Assembly (NCBI GenBank): GCA_964036195.1
Contig: OZ038450.1
Span: 15,874,701 to 15,938,700, forward strand
Length of the DNA: 64,000 nt
Reading direction: 5' to 3'
Source: Sphaerolaimus hirsutus
Taxonomy: Eukaryota > Nematoda > Chromadorea > Monhysterida > Sphaerolaimidae
How positions within the stretch are numbered: position 1 is the first letter of the stretch; each line of letters opens with the position of its first letter. Made by a program: the position numbers and the translations under genes. Positions 54,506 to 63,500 of this stretch are shown here, one piece after another. The notes beneath the pieces were generated by a model that searched no databases, had not been told where the DNA came from, and saw only the letters and a list, made by a program, of their open reading frames with translations.

Positions 54506-57500
54506 GTGCCACTCTCGCACCCTGTAAAATGCTCTGAAAAATGTCAAATGTCATGCGAAAAATGTCCAAAGAAATGCAAATTGTTTTGCCAAAGCCATCG
54601 TTAATGACTTTAGACACTTACTTTCCCTGACACTCGACATTCCACAGGGCACTCTACAGTGTCCGGGAGTGGCCCCCCAGTCTGCGAGCGTGCACCAGCG
54701 ACGGCAGAGCGGCAACGACGAGCAACCGGAGCCGCGCAGCACCAGGGCCATGAGCACCGGCACCGCCGTTCGGGTGGGCGCCTGGGAGAGGGCCGAGGCC
54801 GAGGCGAGAAGGAATAAACAGGGTAAGTAAGTGCGTGGTGGGGTGTTTGGGGGGTCAAGGTTTGGTGATAACCTAGTTTGGTTAGATTGATTTTGATTGA
54901 AATCGGGAGTTTTACCGGTGGGGAAGGCCTCTGTTGCAGAGTTGTTATGTACTGGTATTTTTGGAAAACGTAAACGTAAGTAAATATACCCGGAATCCCC
55001 GCAATATGTGTTCGCAACTCTGCTCTGATGCACAGTCATTCAGTCACTGTGCAGTTATTCCTCATCAACGGTCTCCACATGTTTTTAAATGTTATGGGTT
55101 CTCTTTTCGCAGTTGACAAAAAAAAACATTTTATGATCATAAGCTTTATCATGTCGTCTCGTCACTACGAAATGATGAAAAACGTTCATCCATTTCAGAA
55201 ACGGGGGACAATCGGCAAGAGGCGCTAAGGCGACTCTCGTGCGTCCAGCCACAGCTTGATAGTGAGTTAGACAGAGGTTAGAGCGGGTGAAAAAGTTGAT
55301 TTTGCGTTTCATTTTCAAATGGGTACGTTGAATCTTGCACTAAATGACATACCGTATTTCCTCGGAATATACCGTGGAAATACCCCCCCCCCCAGCCTCC
55401 ACATCGAAATACCCCCACGTCGGAGCGAGCTCATGAAAAATTACCCTCGTCAAAATACGCCCACCCGAAATGAGGGTAAAAAAATCAAAAACTGCAATTT
55501 CTGACCTGTGTAATGCAGAACACACGTTAAAACATTGACTGAGTTACGTTAGACTGTGAGTTCAAAAAAAAATAACCCCCTCGAATTACACCCCCCCCCT
55601 CAAAATTTCTACTCTGAAAAAATAAATCCCCTGTGGGTATTTCGAGGCTTAGAAATACGGCACTTGCCTTCAGACAGCCAGCCTTCGTAACTAATGCAGT
55701 AGGTATACGCGGCGGACAGCACACTTAGTATGAAAACCTACCATAATGTAATGAATAGAGTCTTGTGATAACTTTTTTTGTAGATAATCATTCCATAGTA
55801 AAAACGAAATATTACGATTAAATTTTTTTAATTTTGGTTCATTATTAAGATGGGTTATGGTAGGTTTTCATACTAAAGTGTGATGTCCACCGAGTATACA
55901 CAAAAACATCACTAAAATCACAACAAACGCAGACGTGCTGAAATCGGGCTGGCTCGGTCAGCAGTGGCGCTTCGCGAGCGCGCAAACGGAGCGCCTGTTC
56001 CAGTCCTACTTCATCAACTTCAACCGCGGCTCGCTACTGGTCACCTTGATCTACAGCACCACGCTGGCCGCCTGCGCGCTCGTGTTGGGCCTCATGCAGA
56101 GGAGTCACTGGAGCTGGCTTTTGTTGCCCGGTGGGTGTTTTTGGTTGCGGGTTTTGTGGGTTGAATTGTGGTTGATGGGATCGGGAAATTGTGATCTGGG
56201 TGTCGATAAAGTGATCTTGTGAAATGATAAGATAAGTGGTGAGTGATAAGTACCTAAATGTGGCAAGTACGGTTTAAGAAGTGACTTCAGATTTTCGCAA
56301 GTTTTGACATTACGTGCTCTGTATTTCACTTATCACTGAACACATTTCTTATCGCCATTCATAGGATCTATTTACCTATCATTTTTCTGGCAGAGTGTAC
56401 GTATTATGCATGCATCAAATTCAATTTCTAAACATCACTCAAATTTTCTAACACAAAACTTAAACCACTCCATCAACAACACAAAATCAATAACCGAAAT
56501 ATGCACCCGCAGCGGTGCTAGTGCTGGCCACGTTGCTGCTCACGGTGGGCGTGCGCTCGATGCCCGTGCGCATGGTCAGGGCCACGTCGGTCGCCACGGC
56601 CGCGTGCATCGTGTACACGGTGGCGGTGGGCGTCAATGTGTTGCAGCCGGCCGCCGCCCCTGCCACCGCTCTCTGGGTGCCCGCTTTGGCGCTGTTCCTG
56701 GTGACACTCCCGGAGCCTGTGAAGTCTCTTGTAGAATGTCAAATGGCATGTAAAAAGCCCACACACGTTAGTTGACATCGCAAATTCGTGTCAACTCAAT
56801 GTCAACTAAATAACGCCCGAAAAATTAACAGAAACAATGAAAATTAAGTGTCATGATGTAAAATAAACTACATATGCTCTATCAGGTACAGTTGAAATCA
56901 CTTAATTTACTAAAATTCAGTTGACACGAGTTCAGTTGACACCCAACGTGTGTGGCGCCAAAGTGTTGAAAGTCATGTAAAATGCATTGTCGCAAGCACT
57001 GGGCATTTTACAGTCTTTTTACACTTTTCATGACATTTGACATTTTACATGACATTTTACAGGCTCTGGGAGTGCCCCCTGGCCTTGGCCATGCTGCCCC
57101 TGCCAGTGTATTGCACGCTGCTGATCTGCTTCGTGGTCGATGTGGTCGCAGTCGGTGTCAAATTGGTTTATGTGCTTGACAGAGAAAATGGTGCTATGGT
57201 AGGTTGAGGCATTTTTGGCTGGTGCTGGTGTATTTACTTCCCATCGAGCAGTCAGGGGCCGGTGTCATGTTTCAAAGATTCCAATGCGTCTGTAAATAGA
57301 ATGTAATGATGTCAAATATTTGTGTGCACCTAATCAAATAATGCTCAGTTTGGTACAATACGCCTTACCTTCATTTCAATTTTCGTATTGCATGGCATAC
57401 ATGTTGATATCGTAATTCAATGCTATCTCATCATTTTCGATCATAGTTAGGTATTCTAAATGCAAATTCCACTCAGACTAGGTATATGCTGCACAACATA

Positions 57501-60500
57501 GGTAGGTAATTTTAGTCTTAATCACCAGTTCCGAACCCCAACTTTAACAACCGAAAATGGACACCCAATCCAAAAAAAACTCCGCCCAACTGCAGTCGAC
57601 CCTGGCGGGCGCGTCGGCGCTGGCGGCCGTGCACGCGATCGGCTTGGCCGTGCGCCTGCCGTCCGAGAGCAAACAGCGACGCACTTTCCACGAGACGCGC
57701 GCGTGCGTCGGCGAGCGCATGCGCATGCAGAGGGAAAATCAGAAACAGGTCGCTTTTGAAAGGGTTTTTCTTGTGTTTGAATGGGCCCACACACACTAGT
57801 TGACGTCAAGATTCGTGTCGGCTAAATTTCGGAATTTCAGTAATTTTTTTTGTGATTTCGACTTAGATTTTGTGATAGAGCATAGTTAATTTTATATCGT
57901 AACGCTTTACCGTATTTCTCCGTGTAAACCGCCCCCCCCGTGCACAACGCCTGGGGCGTTATACAGCTTTACAGCGCCCCCGGGGCGCTATGCTCGGTTT
58001 CAAAAACATTAGCGAAGTGGAAATATTTACAGGACAAATCAAGCTGAACGGTAATGAAAGGTCCACTTGGTTTGAACTTTTTGAACGTTGTGCCTTGCGG
58101 CACGCATTGTTATTCTGCGGAATGCACGTTTTTACATTGATTTCGGTGCACACGGGGAGGGAACACAACGTATGCAAATATTTAAGCAAAAATTTTCTTT
58201 GCTTAAAGCCCCCCTCGCAATGATTTAACGCCCGGGCATTATACAAGTTTTTAGAAAAGGTTACCGAGAAGTGCCTCGGTTTTGTATAACGCCCGGGCGG
58301 TTTACACGGAGAAATACGGTAATTTCATACTTTCTGATAGGTAACTGTGACGCTTTGTGTCATTTAGTTCACATTAATTTACGATGTCAACTAGTGTGTG
58401 TGGGCCCATTGAACATTTATTAATCTTCACAAGCCGGCACGGACCGCAGTACTGAATTCCAGCGATCATTTTCCCGCAGGAGCGACTGCTTCTGAGCGTT
58501 TTGCCGCGGCACATCGCCATGGAAATGAAGGCGGACATCGCCGGCCAGCCGCAGGAAACCATGTTCCACAAGATCTACATCAAAAAGCACGAAAACATCA
58601 GGTAAACGTCCTACTCACTAACACAACTTCAAAAGTGAACACCGCTCAGAGTGCGCCACCCCCGGAGCGTGAACATGCCGGTGCCCAGCTGGGCGCCCGT
58701 GATGAACGCGCTGCCGGCACAGTGGGCGACCACTTTTGCCTACAGCTCGGGGGTGGCGCTGTCTCGCATCATCGCGGTGGGCCGTGCACCCGGTGTTGTG
58801 AGATTGAGTGGGGATGCATACTACAGAAATGATCCTGTGAAGTATGTCCTCAGATTTGGCTGTGATTTGTCTGGATCTGGCGTTCTGTTGAAACGTGATT
58901 TTTGCGGGTTTAGAATAGGTTTTGTGAATATGACAGACGCGTCGTGAATATTTACAACATGGACTATTCTAGAACTGGCTTTCGTCAGGTCAGCTCCCAC
59001 TCTGTGCAGCGCCGATGTGATCCTGGCTTTTCAATCAATCAGCTGGGATGCGGTGTTATCGCCCAAATCCGAATAACGTCGAAAACAGTTGGCACAACGT
59101 GACAACTATTTGGTTTGCGCAGCGCCGATGAATGTAGATGCTGTAGCATCCCTTTGTCGTTCACGACCATCGCACTAGATTACCCCCCGATCCATTCCAG
59201 CATGCTATTCGCGGACATTTGCGGCTTCACGGTGCTCGCGTCGCTGTGCAGCGCGTCGGCGCTGGTCGAATTGTTGAACAAACTTTTTGCTCGCTTCGAC
59301 GCCCTGGCGGTGCGAAATCATTGCATGAGAATCAAGATCTTGGGCGACTGTTATTATTGCGTTAGCGGGCTGGCCGACCAGAGGAACGACCACGCAAAGT
59401 GCACCGTGGAGATGGGATTGGATATGATCGATGCTATAGCGCAGGTTTGGCTTGTTTGGGTTCTTTTACTATTTTTATGCTGTAATTTCGGCTTCTCACC
59501 GATCGATGTCTTAATGGCCGTGATTTTCGTAAAATATAAATACCGTATTTCCTCGAAATACCCCCCCCCCCTCGGAATGCCCCCCCCCTCGTTTGACCCC
59601 CCCCCCCCCTCTCGAGACCACTATGAAACAATCACCCACCTCGAAATACCCCCCAAATTGAGTTTAAAAAGAACGTATTTACATGACAAATACTGCAGTT
59701 TGTGATTTGCGTAGTGCAGAACACACGTTAAAACAATGTCGTAATCACGTTAGAACAGTGTTTACACCATCTACGTACTACTATTAGTCTCCAGGAGCCT
59801 ATACATGTCAGTTATTGATCCATCTTTCTAACCCAGTGTACATCACAAACGACGATTTTGTACTAGGATTTGAAAAAATTTCTGGCGAAATAATAACCCC
59901 CCCTCGAAATACCCCCCCCCTTCGTTAAACCCCCCCCCTCTCGGGACCACTATGAAACAATCACCCCCCGGGGGTATTTCGAGGAAATACGGTAGTAGAA
60001 ATTATATTTAATGTTATCAAGAGGTTTTAGATTGATAGCTTTGTTTGCTAGCGACCAAAGTGCAAGGAAATTATTTTGAAATACCCAAACGCACCGTGGA
60101 ATCAGGTACATGCTGATAGACTGCAGTACAAAATTCATCGGGTAACATATCAATATATCCTGTAAGCGAGGACAGCAAAAGTTGCACGCCCGAACTTGGC
60201 GCGGTGCCAATTTCAGGTGCGTCAAGACACGGGTACCTCGGTGGACATGCGCGTGGGTGTGCACACGGGGCGCGCCCACTGCGGCGTATTGGGCCTCACA
60301 AAGTGGCAGTTCGATGTGTGGAGCGATGACGTCACCTTGGCTAGCACCATGGAGGCCTCTGGTTGGTTCTCTGATCAGATTAGGGGGATTGAATTTGGTG
60401 TGAATTGGCTTCAGTAATAATTATATAATGATACTCGATAATTTATTTGAAAAGTAAATAATTCATAACAATTAATTCTTCATTAATATGCTTCAATAAA

Positions 60501-63500
60501 TAATAATAATAATGAGCATTGGCAGGCAATTAGTGGTGAACTAATGTGGTAGTTGATTGAACTTACTACAAGTTTGTAGTAAGTTCAATCAACTACTACA
60601 CTAGCAAATACTTAGGTACGTTTTAAACACGTATTAAACAATGTTGCATTTCCACTGATAATCTCCGTCAACTAATTTCACTCACAAGCACTGCTCGGGT
60701 ACATCGCACGCAAACACCAAGGATGTGTTTCCCCACCCACCAAAACGCGTTCAAATCGAAACCATCAGTTGACCACCGGTCAACTGAACAGCGCTATCAT
60801 TTGCGCAAACACATGAACATCCCAGGCGTGCCCGGACGAATACACATAACTCGCGCCACACTGGACGCTCTCGTTGGCGAGTATGAAGTTGTACCTGGCC
60901 AAGCGCAAGAAAGGAGCAGCAAAGTGCCAGTGGGCGTGGAGACATTCTTGGTCATGCCGCCCGGGGGCAGACAGGTGCGGTCGGGATTAGGATGTTCGTG
61001 GATTAATGTTTTTTTTAAACGTTTTTTGGGGAAATACTACCAGACCCTGTAAAATGTGAAATGTCATGCAAAGCGACTAAAGTTCTGTATAATTCCATGT
61101 GAAGTGGCGGGGCGTTTTACATGACTTTTGACACGTTGCATTACATGAGACATTTTACAGAGTCTGGAAGTAACGCCCGATGTTCCTATTGAAATTCAAA
61201 CATGACATTTAATTTTTAATATACCGTAAATCCTCGAATAAGGAGGAAAAAATAACTCCCCCCTCGAATAACTCCCCCCTCTTTTATGGGTGGGAACGAA
61301 GTCCACGTATAAAAAACGTATGTAGGTATGTATATGTTCATTAAAAGCATTCATTATTTTGCAGTTTATGCACACTAGCATTGATTTTATTGCATGAATT
61401 ACGGGATTTCTATTCTGGCTCACACGTTTATGCAGCCTACTTAACCCCATTCCGATGATATACTGATAAAGTATTTTACTCAATATTCCGATGAAAAAAT
61501 AACTCCCCCATTCGAATAACTCCCCCCTTGAATAAGTCCCCCCTCAAAAAATTCTGAGGAAAAAATAATTCCCCCGGGGACTTATTCGAGGATTTACGGT
61601 ACTTAAGTACAATACCCCAAAAGAACGCAATTGTTTGCATAGAAAGCCAGCACGGACGAGCGGACGGCGCGTCGAGTTGCCCACAGCGCCAACGCGGCCA
61701 AGGAAATGCGTCTGATGGGGCACGCGCTCACTCGCAAGACCAGCGCCAGTGCTAAGTTAGTTTACACACAGATTGAGTTTAGTGCATGGGTATTTATGCC
61801 GGGCACGTCTTTCTTGCCGATGCTCAGTGGATATTTAGCGTGAATATTCGTTTACCTAATGTGAATCTGTTTGGCAGCTTTGCCAGCAATCAAAACCAGA
61901 GGGCTTTATCGGACATTGTAAAATGACCTGTAAAAGGTCAAAAGTAATGTAAAATGTCAAACAACCGGTCAGAAAAATAAAATAAACATTTTACATGACA
62001 GAGTATTTTTTTCAGAGTATTTTACATGACTGTTGGCAGTTCGCATGATATTGGACATTTTACATGATTTGGGGATAGCACCAGATTACACCGAATAGCC
62101 TAATTACACAACAGGTGCAATGAATCGACCTGCACAAAAGGTCCATGTCAACCTAAACCCATTTTCGATCAACCAACGACCTCACTCTTTCCTTCACAGA
62201 CGCAGAGTAACGCCGCAAATGTCGATAACTAGTTGCGATTCGAACCACAGCGTGTCGGCGAGCCACACTGCCACAGTTCCCGACGGCGACGTGCATCAGA
62301 ATGAGCTGCACCACGAGAATGTGCACGTGATCGACGAGAATGGCGATGATAATGATATGGAGGACATGGAGGAGGAACTGAACAGCGATGTGACTGAGGA
62401 CGTGGACAAGTACCTGTCACAGGGCATCGCTGCTATGTCAGTGGACAGGTTGAAGGGCCAGTACTGCCATCCGGTTACTATGCGATTTAAGGACACCGAG
62501 TTGGAAAGAAAGGTGTCTTTTTCTTGGCTTGTGTCACTTTCAATTTTGTGTTGTGAGTAGTGATGGAAAAGCGCCCGAAAAAAGAGCGCCAATGGCGCCA
62601 TGGCGCGGCGCCCTTTTGCGCCCTCAAATGGCGCCAGCCAGCGCCATGGCGCCATTCCATCACTAGTTGTGACTCATTATCAATTGTTGAAACATCCATG
62701 CCTATTCCGTGCAGTTCTCTGAGTTTCCCGACCAATCATTCGATTTATACATGGCTGTGCTGCTGGTTGTGCTATTCTGCATAGTGCTTATGATGCTGTT
62801 CGTCAGATTGTGGTCAGTTGAGAAAGTTGAGGCTGAGTTGAAAACTTTTATCACTTTTATAACTGAATAATAATTTTATGACAGTGTGGAATGGATATTT
62901 TGTGAACGTAGGAAATTCGTACAAATTCTTGAGTTCAAAATAACAAGTGAACTTCAAACAACAAACAAATAAAAATGTAAACTTATAGTTGAATGTATGG
63001 ATATGTTCATGTATGTTGTCTCAAATGAAATGGACACTTTTGTAGTAGTTGATTGAACATAAGTTCAATCAACTATAAACTACACTGACGTCTCACCCTG
63101 TGTAGCATCAGGTGTAACAATTATCTGACGCTCCACAGTGTTGAAGCGCCAACACTTTTGACTGACAGAACCTCAACCCTTATTTCCCGCCACTCACAGG
63201 TCCTTATGGTTCTTCCTAACGGCCGCCTTAGCCGCTTTCATCCTGACCAGCCTGATGGCTTGCTTCAAGGCGGCGCGCAAGTACGGCAACACGGACGCGT
63301 TCCTGGCGCACACGGGCAGCGCGCTGTTGCGCTACCGCTGCGTGCGCACGGCGGTCATCTCGTCGGCGCTGCTCTGCGTCCTGCTGCCGCCGTTTGTGCA
63401 GCTGGTGGCAGTCGCGGACGTTGTGAAATGTCCTGTAGAATGTCAGATGTAATGGAAAGTGTCAAAAGTCATGCAAAATTCCCTGCAAAATGGCAACTTT

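Noticed and set aside
56982..57179. Open frame across the end of the second introner-like element into exon 5
   Set aside because: Its frame differs from the one giving the hydrophobic cyclase spans, so it is a shadow.
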